Shown in pieces: positions 10,098 through 21,880 of a stretch of 64,000 nt of DNA (its first letter is position 1; every line of letters begins with the position of its first letter). The stretch lies in the NCBI GenBank assembly GCA_016490735.1, contig JAEMWC010000764.1, forward strand, positions 365,800 to 429,799, given 5' to 3'. The stretch comes from Pachyseris speciosa. Its lineage: Eukaryota; Cnidaria; Anthozoa; Scleractinia; Pachyseridae. Both the position numbers and the translations under genes were made by a program. A model generated the notes under the pieces. The model saw nothing but the letters and a program-made list of their open reading frames with translations. It searched no databases and had not been told where the DNA came from.

Positions 10098-12343
10098 TCA
10101 CGATCCGCAGCGACAAGGCTTTTCAACCCACACTGAGTAAAACATAAAGAAACATGAAACACTTTCCCGATCATTTTCACCATCAGGATTTAATTAGAGT
10201 TGCGTTATATGGGCATGTATCTCGAACTTAGATAAGTCTTAATTTCGGCTTCCTTGCGCGCAAATCTGTTGGAAAACATTATGCAATAGAGCAATACAAA
10301 GGTACTGCACGTGCGTTATCAAAGTGTTGGTACATTTTCGTAGACGTTTTCTACAGAACACGGAGCCACATTAAAACGCCATCCTTACACTGTTCGTGAA
10401 TGTTCCAGCTACATTGTACAACTTGAACAGCTTGGGATTATCGTGACTGAAGTATTGCAAATAACTTGAACCTCCGTAGATTTCATTTGAAATGAGAGGT
10501 CATTAAGAGGCCACGTTATTTGATTCTACGGATCAATGTTTCTTAAAAATGAAACAAAAGGCCACAAGGATATCATAATAAAAAAGAGAGCTCAATTATG
10601 AAAATGCCTCACTGAGTTTTCCTTACACCGATTACTCAGTTAAATTAACAAGCATTTGAACTTTCAACTCCAGTACATGAAAATAAAATTCCTTTTTCTC
10701 AAATAAGAAATGTCACTCTAGAGCCATATTGAGGCACCAAGTTATTCCGAGTACGATTAAGCTAAAGAAGATTTAAAGTGAACTTTGATCAGGCTGTTTG
10801 ATTCCAGTTTAAACAACAAGAAATTAAGAATTGTACAAACGATTTTTGTCCTTCCGTTTTGAATGTTCTTTTGGGAAGAATGAAATCCTTGGTCAAGTTT
10901 AAATCGTGGATTAGAATCAATCGGTTTTCGAACAATTGGACCCTCTATGTATGAACTCGAACAAATATTTCCTGCCGGCTCTTTAGCTGGGTTGAAGAAA
11001 AACTACTTTTCACTTTTTAAGGTTTAAGACGACTGTGATGAGTATGGTGTTCCGGTTTCATACTATTCTGAAAACATGAAAAAACAACCGACAACTACAA
11101 AAAAAATCGTGCGATTGCCACATGTGCTTTGTAAGACAAAAATCAGTGAATAATGTCGCAGCGCCAAAGTCCGAAAGGGACTATTGAAAGGGAAAAAGCT
11201 CCAGAGTAATTTAAAACTCGCAATAAAAGATTGAATTAAAAGACAGCTAACATTGGCACGTATAAACGCACGATGATAGAGCTAAAACGAAAATCACAAA
11301 AACAGGGAACTACCAAAAACCCTAAAATTACGAAATCGATGATCAAGTTAGAGGCTCATGTTTAGCACTGACACTTTTTGACATTTTGGAGAGTTTTGGT
11401 TTATGTATTAATATAATTATCTGCTTGAAAACCACTTTACACCTACCTCATCAGCATGTCATCACAAGTCAGTGATTCTGATGATGCTTGGATGATTCGA
11501 AAACTAATGATTCCGATGGTCTTTGAGTCAAATACTAAAAATTGAATCGATTTTTTTAGTTTAGTTTTGCTTTTTCCTTTTTTTTATATGTGTCATATAA
11601 AACTCAGAGGAAGCCGAATCTTTTGAATGACAATTGTTATAAAGGACCAGTCTGAACTTAATGCAATTAACTACTTGAAAACGACTTTACGTTTACCACA
11701 TCAGCGTGTCAGTCATCGCCAATGATTCTAATGTGATCCTTGGATGACTCCAAACCAATGATTCCGATGGTCTTCGAGTCAAATACTACTCTCTAGATCA
11801 GTTCTTTAAAGAAAGTTTTTAGTTTTTTGTATGTATATAAAACTCAGAGAAATACAATCTTTTCGGGAATGACAAATGCTATAGAGGACCACCTTGTTAT
11901 AAAGGACCAGTGTTTGATTTAGTCGGCTGATAAAAACTCCTCTGAAGAAATTCGATACCTCCATAAGTGGCCACGGTGTTTCGTTCTTATTCTGTGGATG
12001 AGTGCTCGTTAGATATTCAACAAAAGACTCTACTAGAACTTTATCAGCTGTCACAGGTAGACGAAAAACCAGTTGAAGTTTAAAACTCATAAAAAGAATC
12101 ACCGCCATTCAGCCGTTATCTCTCTCACGTCCCATTTGAATCAGCCGAAAACCTGTTGTAGCCTGATACAGTTATTGGCCACGTTATTGTCGTTCTAGAT
12201 TCACAGATTCAGCAAACGACTGCTATGTTAGCAGATAAGCTCGTATTAAATTCAGTCGTCTAGTCTGCGAACTGTGTTATTCAGTCAACGATTTTTCCGG
12301 CTTCTTCTTCTTTCTTCTTCTTCTTCTTCTTCTTCTTCTTCTT

Positions 12344-12374
<31 letters not shown>

Positions 12375-12720
12375 ATTTATGCTGTTTAATTTTAGCATTT
12401 CTCTGAGCAAAATATCCGGTCTTTGCGGCCTTCGATCCAAATATCAATTCGAATCAGTTTTGCCGAGACGTCATACGTATATGCAAACCTGCGTAAACTC
12501 AAATCTCGTAAAAAAAAATGTGAATCATGTAAAATACTGAATATCTAACGTTTCTGGAAAGCCCGTAAGGCGAAAAGATGTAAATTCAACGTTTAAACAC
12601 ATAGCATATGTCAAAAAACCAATATCGGGTTTTGACCTTTAAAAGAACCACTCTTAATATGCTTGACGCCTAAGTACCGAAAAACAAAAGACACCACCTT
12701 ACATTTCTCACAACACCGTC
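10098..12720. repeat. Long dispersed repeat R1, copy A
   Basis: Shares over 2 kb with copies at 13.1-15.8 kb and 17.4-21.9 kb, beginning near 'cgacaaggctt' and continuing past 'cagccgttatctctctcacg'. The 11.3-12.1 kb part is nearly identical to copy B. The last part (12.1-12.7 kb) is matched instead by the partial copy at 27.6-29.1 kb. Short ORFs inside are disrupted by indels between copies, so no protein is supported. It contains the empty TTAA site (12593-12596) that is occupied in the 27.6-kb copy. Class of element unknown. Confidence 0.85.
12300..12374. repeat. TTC microsatellite
   Basis: About 23 almost uninterrupted TTC units inside R1 copy A. Confidence 0.98.
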
Positions 12721-12721
12721 A

Positions 12722-13125
12722 TTCCTTCGTTCCACATGGCGGTGGAAACCCCCGGTTAGGTGAGGCCCCCCACCTAGCCATGGTAAGAAAAAAATGGCCT
12801 TCACATGCAACCCCGGGACGCTGGGGTGAGATTTAAAATGCTATCGCGTGGTCGCTAAGTACGTATATTAACAAAGAATTCAGAGACAATTGCCCGGATG
12901 AACATCATCCCGCCCCACCTCCAGCATTCACATGGAGAAAACTCACCCCAGCTAAGCGGGTTACCCGCCCTGGCTGACCGGGCAACCCGCCTTGGTGAGG
13001 TACCCCACTCCACATGTGAACGCGATCGAGAAATAAAGAGAGAGTGTATGGAGACTTTGGTAACCCCACCGAGGTGGGGTACCTCACCTTCCGGGGTCCC
13101 CCACCTCCATGTGAACAGGCCCTAA
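12722..13125. mobile_element. Short DNA transposon with about 60-bp inverted ends
   Basis: The left end (GTTCCACATGGCGGTGG... with ACCCCCGG and GGTGAGG blocks) is mirrored by the right end (reverse complement GGCCTGTTCACATGGAGG... with GACCCCGG and GGTGAGG blocks). The whole is about 400 bp with no transposase, so it is non-autonomous. It lies at the junction between R1 copies A and B; the R1-type sequence at 29.1 kb runs through this point without it. A second copy of its right end is at 17395-17445. Confidence 0.8.
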
Positions 13126-15806
13126 AAGCGCCGATTTCTCTTTTTTTTAATTATTTCGGGATTCGAAAAGGATTAATTTGATAGGCCTTCGGGCAATTTG
13201 CTCTTTTTTTACCCAAATATTTCAGTCGCATGACATTTACCCAAGCGTATCTTACTCTCCGATCATACGAGCATCGCAGGACATTCCGAAACATGTTTTT
13301 CCCCCTGAAAGCAAAAAGGATTTTTCTCATGTTGCGAACATCTGAAAAAACATTTTTATGAATTCCAGTTCTTGAAAGCTATTCGATCCTAATTTCTAAG
13401 CACAGTTTGGCACTGGATAACTTTGTGGGTCTGTTGGCAGACCGCCAGACGCCTCGCAAGCCATAGCGATAAGGCTTTACAACGCCCTCTGAGTAAAACA
13501 TAAAGAAACACGAAACACTTTACCGATCATTTTCACTAAGACCATCAGGATTTAATTAGAGTTGTGTTATATGGGCATGTATTTTGTATATTCAAACTTG
13601 AATAAGTCTTAATTTCGGCTTCCTTGAATCGCGCGCAAATCTGTCGGAAAACATATAATAGAGCAATACAAAGTTACTGCACGTGCGTTATCAAAGTGTT
13701 GGTACATTTTCGTAGACGTTGTCTACAGAACACGGAGCCACATTAAAACGCCATCCTTACACTGTTCGTGAATGTTCCAGCTACATTGTACAACTTGAAC
13801 AGCTTGGGATTATCGTGACTGAAGTATTTCAAATAACATGAACCTCCGTATATTTCATTTGAATTGAGAGGCCATTAAGGAACACCTTATCTGATTCCAC
13901 GGATGAATGTTTGTTAAAAATGAAACAAAAGGCCACAAGAACATCATAATGGCAAAGAGAGCTCAATTATGAAAATGTCTCACTGAGTTGTCCTTACACC
14001 GATTACTCAGTTAAATTAACAAGCATTTGAACTTTCAACTCCAATACATGAAAGTAAAATTCCTTTTTCTCAAATCAGAAATGCCACTTGAGAGCCATAT
14101 TGAGGCACCAAGCTATTCCAAGTACGGGTAAGCTGTAAAGTAGATTTCAAGTGGACTTTGATTAGGCTGTTTGATTCCAGTTTAAACAACAAGGAATTAA
14201 GACTTGTACAAAAGATTTTTGCCCTTCCGTTTTGAATGTTCCGTACCTCTAGCTTAACATTAGCTTTGGTAAAAATATTTTGATTGGGAAGAATGAAATC
14301 CTTGGTTAAGTTTAAATCGTGGATTAGAATCAATCGGTTTTCGAACAATTGGACCCTCTATGTATGAACTCGAACAAATATTTCCTGCCGGCTCTTTAGT
14401 TGGGTTGAAGAAAAACTACTTTTCACTTTTTAAGGTTTAAGACGACTGTGATGAGTCCTTCCGGCTAATTGGTTGAGAAGAAAACCTACTTTTCACTTTT
14501 TAAGGTTTAAGACGACTATGACGAGTATGGTGTTCCGATTTCATACGATTCTGAAAACATGAAGGAAAAAAAGCGCCAACTATAAAAATAAAATAAAAAA
14601 AATTGCGCGATTGCCACATGTGCCTTGTAAGACAAAAATCAGTGAATAATGGCGCAGCGCCTAAGTCCGAAAGGTAACCTATTGCAAGGGAAAAAGCTCC
14701 GGAGTAATTTAAAACTCGCAATAAAAGATTGAATTAAAAGACAGCTAACATTGGCACGTATAAACGCACGATGATAGAGCTAAAACGAAAATCACAAAAA
14801 CAGGGAACTACCAAAAACCCTAAAATTACGAAATCGATGATCAAGTTAGAGGCTCATGTTTAGCACTGACACTTTTTGACATTTTGGAGAGTTTTGGTTT
14901 ATGTATTAATATAATTATCTGCTTGAAAACCACTTAACACCTACCTCATCAGCATGTCATCACAAGTCAGTGATTCTGATGATGCTTGGATGATTCGAAA
15001 ACTAATGATTCCGATGGTCTTTGAGTCAAATACTAAAAATTGAATCGATTTTTTTAGTTTAGTTTTGCTTTTTCCTTTTTTTTATATGTGTCATATAAAC
15101 ACTCAGAGGAAGCCGAATCTTTTGAATGACAATTGTTATAAAGGACCAGTCTGAAGTTAATGCAATTAACTGCTTGAAAACGACTTTACGCTTACCACAT
15201 CAGCGTGTCAGTCATCGCCAATGATTCTAATGATCCTTGGATGACTCCAAACCAATGATTCCGATGGTCTTCGAGTCAAATACTACTCTCTAGATCAGTT
15301 CTTTAAAGAAAGTTTTTAGTTTTTTGTATGTATATAAAACTCAGAGAAATACAATCTTTTCGGGAATGACAAATGCTATAGCGGACCACCTTGTTATAAA
15401 GGACCAGTGTTTAATTTAGTCGGCTGATAAAAACTCCTCTGAAGAAATCCGATACCTCCATAAGTGGCCACGGTGTTTCAGAGAAATAAAATCTTTTGGA
15501 ATGACAAATGCTATAGAGGACCACCTTGTTATAAAGGACCAGTGTTTAATTTAGTCGGCTGATAAAAACTCCTCTGAAGAAATTCGATACCTCCATAAGT
15601 GGCCACGGTGTTTCGTTCTTATTCTGTGGATGAGTGCTCGTTAGATATTCAACAAAAGACTCTACTAGAACTTTATCAGCTGTCACAGGTAGACGAAAAA
15701 CCAGTTGAAGTTTAAAACTCATAAAAAGAATCACCGCCATTCAGCCGTTATCTCTCTCACGTCGCATTTGAATCAGCCGAAAACCTGTTGTAACCTGATA
15801 CAGTAA
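13126..15806. repeat. Long dispersed repeat R1, copy B
   Basis: Begins AAAGCGCCGATTTCTC right after the short transposon, as does copy C. Two extra internal duplications are visible: about 60 bp near 14430-14520 and about 140 bp at 15338-15477 repeated at 15478-15615. No coding capacity survives comparison with copies A and C. Confidence 0.85.
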
Positions 15807-17394
15807 AAGACATATCATTACCAGAAATCCGCGTCACGTTTATCAGGAGATAATTTATTCATGCGTCACGCTGCCTTTAAAATGGCCGCCGGAGTTACTA
15901 CATGTAAAGAATGTATGAATTTCAACAGAAAACTTTAGATAAATTTAGCGGTGGCAACGCTGCTTATTTTCCGCATGTCGCATATGAAATATTAACCTTT
16001 AGTAGAGTGTTCTTTGTTGCTTTTTAGACCGAAAGTTGAAAAACTTTGGTTACTGACCCCTATACAGTCCCTATTTTAGTCAGGTTTTAGTAAAATTACT
16101 CACCTTTAATACAAATTTTGCAATGCATTTCCTCGTTCTGACAATCTTCCGCAGGTTCGAGTTACATTACTAGGGAATGAGCTTTCCAAAATAGCCGCTT
16201 TTAACCGATTCTATGAAGGATAAGTCCCGACAAAATCACAACAAGAAGGTGCAAAATGCGCAGCCACTCGATGTTAGGCTTCACTGAGCAAAGCATTGCC
16301 CTGAGAATTGTCGAAGGCAAGAAATAAAGTGAGAGTTTCTGCTCTTTCTTCATAGTCGCTAGCCATTATTGACATTATTCAGTTTGACAAAACCAAGCCT
16401 TTTTTGCATAAGTCCGCCAGTGTAAAGAATTGCTTTAATTTAGTCGCTCTCGACGCCTTCGTTCAAAAGCCGCCATCTTGGAAACTCGCGTGTCTAGCGC
16501 ATGGCGAGAAATCTCGGACATGGTTTTTCGTGTGGATTACATTGAGACCTCTTTATAATGGTATAAGCCGCTATTAAAAGTGGTGTAACTCGGGCTCACA
16601 ATCACGATACAGTTGGAAGGGTAAAACACAATGGTGTTTACCCCTAAATAAAAGCTGCAGAATTCCAAAAGCGATGAAACGGCAGTAATTTATCTTCCGA
16701 ACGAGATGTCTTGCAGGAAATTTGGATGATTTTCGGTGGGGATATCACAGATCGAAAATCATAGATTTTTGCCGTGAGATGTTTACTGAAATTTACCATG
16801 TTTTCCCTCCTGGAAACCGCAGCAGATTTAAATCGGCGAATGTTAAAGGTACTTCGACCTAAAAGTAAGCGCCTTCGCGTTTACGAAAGAGATGGAAACT
16901 GATGTGTACGATGAACTGTGACGCGAACTGGAGCACTGGAGCAGGGTTTCATTTGGCCTTTTGGAGAGAAAAGTCAAACAAGCCCGTGTCAGAAAATTAT
17001 GCTTACTGTTTATCTGAAAACCGCAACGGATACAACTTGTACAGTGAGAATTAAAGCAAAGTCATTTAAAAGAACAACCGTACTAATCAAATCTGATGGA
17101 AACCGGTACATGCGAATGTTTTGAGGGCAGCATTTTTCGATTTTTAGTCTTTTCTCAGTCAATTCTCTGTAATGTGAAATGCCTGATATTTTGTGTAAAC
17201 TTTCATTGCGCATGCCTGTCTCGAATTCTTCGCTATGGTGTCTAGCGTGTAACCGCATACCTTTGAGTCGCGGGAGCAAAATGTCGCCGATTTCTGGTAA
17301 TGTTAATCAAACTATAGAAAAGCGAGATGATCATCTTTAGAAACGTTGGCCAAGATCCTTGTACGTACAAAGTGAAGCTGCTCATGTAGATGAA
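15807..17394. other. Spacer between R1 copies B and C, no gene
   Basis: Mostly single-copy in this window. It contains GCCGCCATCTTGG (near 16469) and AAATGGCCGCCGG (near 15881), which resemble YY1-type initiator motifs. The last 90 bases before 17395 recur near 27865-27950, so part of this spacer belongs to the R1 family. Short ORFs at 16.9-17.4 kb show no domain. Confidence 0.5.
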
Positions 17395-17445
17395 GGCAGG
17401 GTACCTCACCCTCCCGGGGTCCCCCACCTCCATGTGAACAGGCCC
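17395..17445. mobile_element. Right-end fragment of the 12.7-kb short transposon
   Basis: Matches the last 50 bases of the 12722-13125 element (GGGGTCCCCCACCTCCATG then AACAGGCCCTAAA) and leads into the same R1 sequence. The left end is missing, so the B-to-C duplication probably carried only half of the element. Confidence 0.85.
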
Positions 17446-20100
17446 TAAAAGCGCCGATTTCTCTTTTTTTAAATTATTTCGGGATTCGAAAAGGATTAAT
17501 TTAATAGGCCTTCGGGTAATTTGCTCTTTTTTTACCCAAATATTTCAGTCGCATGACATTTACCCAAGCGTATTTTACTCTCCGAATATACGAGCTGCGC
17601 AAGACATTCCGAAACATGTTTTTCCCCCTGAAAGCAAAAAGGATTTTTCTCATGTTGCGAACATCTGAAAAAACATTTTTATGAATTCCAGTTCTTGAAA
17701 GCTATTCGATCCTAATTTCTAAGCACAGTTTGGCACTGGATAACTTTGTGGGTCTGTTGGCAGACCGCCAGACGCCTCGCAAGCCACAGCGATAAGGCTT
17801 TACAACGCCCTCTGAATAAAACATAAAGAAACACGAAACACTTTACTGATTATTTTCACCATCAGGATTTAATTAGAGTTGTGTTATATGGGCATGTATA
17901 TTCAAACTTGAATAAGTCTTAATTTCGGCTTCCTTGCGCGCAAATCTGTCGGAAAACATTATATAATAGAGCAATACAAAGGTACTGCACGTGCGTTATC
18001 AAAGTGTTGGTACATTTTCGTAAACGTTTTCTACAGAACACGGAGCCAAGCCAAGTTAAAAGCCATCCTTACACTGTTCGAGAATGTTCCAGCTACATTG
18101 TTCAACTTGAACAGCTTTGGATTATCGTGAAGCAGTTCAAGTTACTTGAACCTCTATAGATTGCCTTTGAATTGACGTATTCGCTGGGTTTCGAGAAATC
18201 CGATCCCATTATGAGGCCAAGTTTTCTGATTCTACGGAACGATGAATGTTTGTTAAAATGAAACAAAAGGCCACAAGAATATCATAATGGTAAAGAGGGC
18301 TTAATTATGAAAATGTCTCACTGAGTTACCTTACACCGATCACTTAGTTAAATAACAAGCATTTGAACTTTCAACTCCAATACATGAAAATAAAATTCCT
18401 TTTCTTCAAATCAGAAATGACACTAGAGAGCCATATTGAGGCCACCAGTTATTCCAAGTACGATTAAGCTAAAGTAGATTTCAATAGACTTTGATTCCAG
18501 TTTAAAGAACAAGTAATTAAGACTTGTACAAAAGATTTTTGTCCTTACGTTTTGAATGTTCTGTACCTTTACCTTAACATTAGCTTTGGCAAAAAATTTT
18601 TGATTGGGAAGAATGAAATCCTTGGTCAAGTTTAAATCGTGGATTAGAATCAATCGGTTTTCGAACAATTGAACCCTCTATGTATGAACTGGAATAAATA
18701 TTTCCTGCCGGCTTATTGGTTGCGAAAAAAACCAACTTTTCACTTTTTAAGGTTAAGACGACTATGACGAGTATGGTGTTCCGGTTTCATTACGATTCTG
18801 AACATGAAGAAAAAAAAGCGACAACTATAAAAAAAATTGCGCGATTGCCACATGTTGTGCTTTGTAAGACAAAAATCAAGTGAATAATGGCGCAGCGCCT
18901 AAGTCCGAAAGGTAACCTATTGCAAGGGAAAAAGCTCCAGAGTAATTTAAAACTCGCAATAAAAAATTGAATTAAAAGACAGCTAACATTGGCACGTATA
19001 AACGCACGATGATAGAGCTAAAACGAAAATCAGCCATATTGAGGCAACCAGTTATTCCAAGTACAATTGAGCTAAAGTAGATTTCAAGTAGACTTTGATT
19101 CCAGTTTAATGAACAAGGAATTAAGACTTGTACAAAAGATTTTTGTCCTTAAGTTTTGAATGTTCTGTACCTTTAGCTTAACATTAGCTTTGGCAAAAAT
19201 ATTTTGATTCATTTCATATATGATTCATTTCATACATCATTCACAAGAATGAAATCGTTGGTCAAGTTTAAATCGTGGATTAGAATCGATCAGTTTTTCG
19301 AACAATTGGACCCTGTATGTATGAACTCGAATAAATATTTCCTGCCGGCTCTTTAGTTGGGTTGAAGAAAAACTACTTTTCACTTCTTAAGTTTAACACA
19401 ACTGTGACGAGTATGGTGTTCCGGTTTCATACTATTGTGAGAACATGAAAAAAAAACCGACAACTATAAAAAAAAATTGCGCGATTGTCACACGGGCTTG
19501 TAAGACAAAAATCAGTGAATAATGGCGCAGCGCCTAAATCCGAAAGGGACTATTGCTACGGGAAAAACCTCCAGAGTAATTTTGAAACTCCCAATAGAAA
19601 ATTGGATTTAAAAGACAGCTAACATTGGCACGTATAAACGCATGATGTTCAGGAGCTCAAACGAAAATCACAAAACAGGGAGCTAACGAAAACCCTAATA
19701 TTGTTTAGCACTACAACACTTTTTTTTACATTTTGGAGAGTTTTGGTTTGAGTATGGAAGCTTAATATAATTAACTGCTTGAAAACCACTTTACACCTAC
19801 CTCATCAGCATGCGTGTCACCACTAGCCAATGATTCTGATGATGCTTGGATGATTCGAAAACTAATGATTCCGATGTTCTTTGAGTCAAATACTTAAATC
19901 GACTTTTTTTTTTTTTTTTTTAGTTTTATTTTGTTTTTGCGTTTTTATATGTATATAAAACTCAGAGGAAGTCGAATCTTTTGAATAACAATTGTTATAA
20001 AGGACCATTTCTTAACTTAATGCAATTAACTGCTTAAAAACGACTTTACGCTGACCCCATCAGCGTGTCAGCTATCACTAGCCAATGATTCTAATGATCA
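17446..20100. repeat. Long dispersed repeat R1, copy C (left part)
   Basis: Same order as copy B from AAAGCGCCGATTTCTC onward. It has its own internal tandem duplication: 18431-19030 is repeated at about 19033-19690, starting at GCCATATTGAGGC. The copy is interrupted at about 20100 by the Penelope-like element and resumes at about 21632. Confidence 0.85.
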
Positions 20101-20179
20101 TAGACCGATATCACATTTCTGAAGCTGATTCTGCCTTGCCAACCGCACGACTCTAACACCTACGCAGATTGCAGACATC

Positions 20180-20662
20180 TTGAGTTTCGTTCTTAGATCC
20201 ACGTACTTCCAGTATAATGGACTGATTTACGAACAGCAAGAAGGAGCAGCCATGGGTAGCCCGGCATCCGCAGTGATAGCTAACCTCTACATGGAGGGTT
20301 TTGAGGAGCAAGCTTTTACATCGACGCCCTGTACACCTAAGATCTGGAAACGCTATGTGGATGACACCTTTACCATCTTAAATCGGGACAAAGTTGACTC
20401 GTTCTTACAACACCTGAATAGTCAACAGCCGACGATCCGTTTCACAATGGAAACTGAGAATGACAACTCAATTCCCTTCCTTGATACGTTGATCATCAAG
20501 GATTCGAACGGATACCTCTCTACCAGTGTTTACAGAAAGCCTACACACACCGACCAGTACCTAGCGTATGATTCACACCACCCGCAATCTGTAAAACGCG
20601 GTATTGTCAAGTGCCTGTACAATCGATCTAAACCTCATAACAAAACCATCAGTTATCTCTCA
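20180..20662 (+). pseudogene. Penelope-like reverse transcriptase fragment
   Basis: Reads the C-terminal RT motifs: GAAMGSPASAVIANLYM (fingers/palm), the catalytic RYVDDTF, and IPFLDTLI followed by VYRKPTHTDQYL (the end of the RT core). The open stretch extends a little upstream, in frame, to about 20130 (LTPTQIADIL); before that the sequence continues in another frame. The N-terminal RT motifs are missing. It ends at a stop near 20663 and the homologous text continues in the next frame (KKHLSSVLVSNGYP). Confidence 0.9.
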
Positions 20663-20663
20663 T

Positions 20664-20923
20664 GAAAGAAACACCTCTCATCGGTCCTTGTTTCCAACGG
20701 TTATCCGTTTTCGTTTGTAAAAAATCTTACGAAAACCAAGGGACGAACAACCACTAAAGAACCTGAACCCGGAATTAAATCTACTGTGGTTCTGCCATAC
20801 GTCAAAGGCACATCGGAGGCTTTTCGCCGTTGCCTACAACAACAAGGCATATGGACTGTTTTCAGATCTGACACAACTCTTAGATCACACCTAGTGCGAC
20901 CTAAGGACATTGTCATCCAGTAA
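20664..20923 (+). pseudogene. Penelope-like linker region, shifted frame
   Basis: Open from just after the RT stop to a TAA at 20921-20923. It contains VVLPYVKGTSEAFRRCL and RSHLVRPKD, the conserved stretch between RT and endonuclease in Penelope-like proteins. It is out of frame with both neighbours. Confidence 0.8.
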
Positions 20924-21143
20924 ACAAGACGGAGTAGTCTACAAGATTCCCTGCGAATGTGGCAAGGTTTATATTGGAGAGACGGAAAGATCTATGCATG
21001 AACGGATTAAGGAACACGATAGAGACATACGGCTTGCTCGAACCCAATCCTCCGCCGTTTCAGAACATAGCAACGCGACCGGACATTATCCGTTCTGGAC
21101 GAAGTTAAATTTATTGACCGAGACCCACATTGGTACACCGTAA
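20910..21143 (+). pseudogene. GIY-YIG endonuclease domain of the Penelope-like element
   Basis: Reads GVVYKIPCECGKVYIGET, the VYxIxC...YIGET form of the GIY-YIG signature, then RSMHERIKEHDRDIR with the expected Arg and a later SAVSEHSNATGHYP. The frame is lost again at about 21120; recognisable end sequence continues in a third frame (DPHWYTV) and then at 21222-21404 (MPTIRQHNSRSVPKRTAEG). Confidence 0.9.
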
Positions 21144-21400
21144 GGTTAAAGAGGCTATTCACATAAGACTTCACCTAACAAAATTAACAGGGATACTGGA
21201 ATTGAAATTCCTGAAGCGTGGATGCCCACGATCAGACAACACAACAGCCGATCAGTACCAAAGCGGACGGCTGAGGGAACAATTTCTAGTCTGAACGACA
21301 AGGATCGAAATCCTCCAATCAACAACAGTCTAAGCGAGGATCGAAACGCACCAATCACGGCCAGCCATGGTGCTTACACGCAACCAGTCGACACCATCGC

Positions 21401-21435
21401 CTGATGAAGACCAGCATTATAGCGGTCGAAACGTC
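21401..21435 (+). ncRNA. Hammerhead-ribozyme-like core at the Penelope 3' end
   Basis: CTGATGA is followed by a pairable stem (GACC...GGTC with an inner GC/GC pair) and GAAAC, the conserved core order of a hammerhead ribozyme. Hammerhead motifs are known in Penelope-like elements. I could not fold a convincing stem III or locate the cleavage site, so activity is doubtful in this decayed copy. Confidence 0.45.
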
Positions 21436-21631
21436 GCGATCCACATCTTTGTGACTCAATCGTGAGACAAAAGATTAACTCAGCTATCAATAGATTTTGC
21501 CCGTCCAGACTCGTCATCAGGATGAGTTCTAGCTCCCATTGGATAAGATCCTTTGTGTTTGCTCGTTTTGTGGACGAGGCTGGACGGGCAAATCTATTGT
21601 TCACAACAAGCGTGATATTAGTCTATTGGAT

Positions 21632-21880
21632 GGCTCCAAACCAATGATTCCGATGGTCTTCGAGTCAAATACTATTCTCTAGATCATTTCTTTAAAGAAT
21701 GTTTTTAGTTTTTTATATTTAAATAAAACTCAGAGGAAGTCGAATCTTTTGGAAGGACAAATCCTATAAAGGACCACCTTGTTATAAAGGACCAGTGTTT
21801 AACTTTATTTCAATTTAGTCAGCTGACTAAAACTCCTCTGAAGAAATCCGATACCACTATAAGTGGCGCGGACGGTTTTT
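21632..21880. repeat. R1 copy C (right part after the insertion)
   Basis: Continues the R1 text interrupted at 20100 ('ggctccaaaccaatgattcc' onward) up to 'cctctgaagaaatccgatacc', then diverges. Confidence 0.85.

Larger units (their letters stand above)
20101..21631 (+). mobile_element. Penelope-like retroelement, 5'-truncated and frameshifted
   Basis: Carries the end of a reverse transcriptase, a linker and a GIY-YIG endonuclease in the order typical of Penelope-like elements, spread over at least four frames. It is inserted in R1 copy C: R1 text stops after 'aatgattctaatgatc' and resumes at 'ttggatggctccaaacc'. No clean target duplication could be seen. Only the C-terminal half of the coding region is present, so this copy is dead. 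The 3' region has a hammerhead-like core (21401-21435) and an inverted repeat (about 21489-21519 with 21573-21600). Confidence 0.9.

Noticed and set aside
11806..15740. Identical 64-residue stretch in R1 copies A (12108-11806) and B (15740-15546)
   Set aside because: The DNA is almost identical there, so protein identity carries no information; no domain and no conservation in copies C or D.
14070..18668. Similar ORFs in R1 copies B (14348-14070) and C (18668-18423) as a conserved small protein
   Set aside because: The similarity is only DNA repeat identity; copy A has a deletion of about 40 nt in the middle and the C-termini differ.
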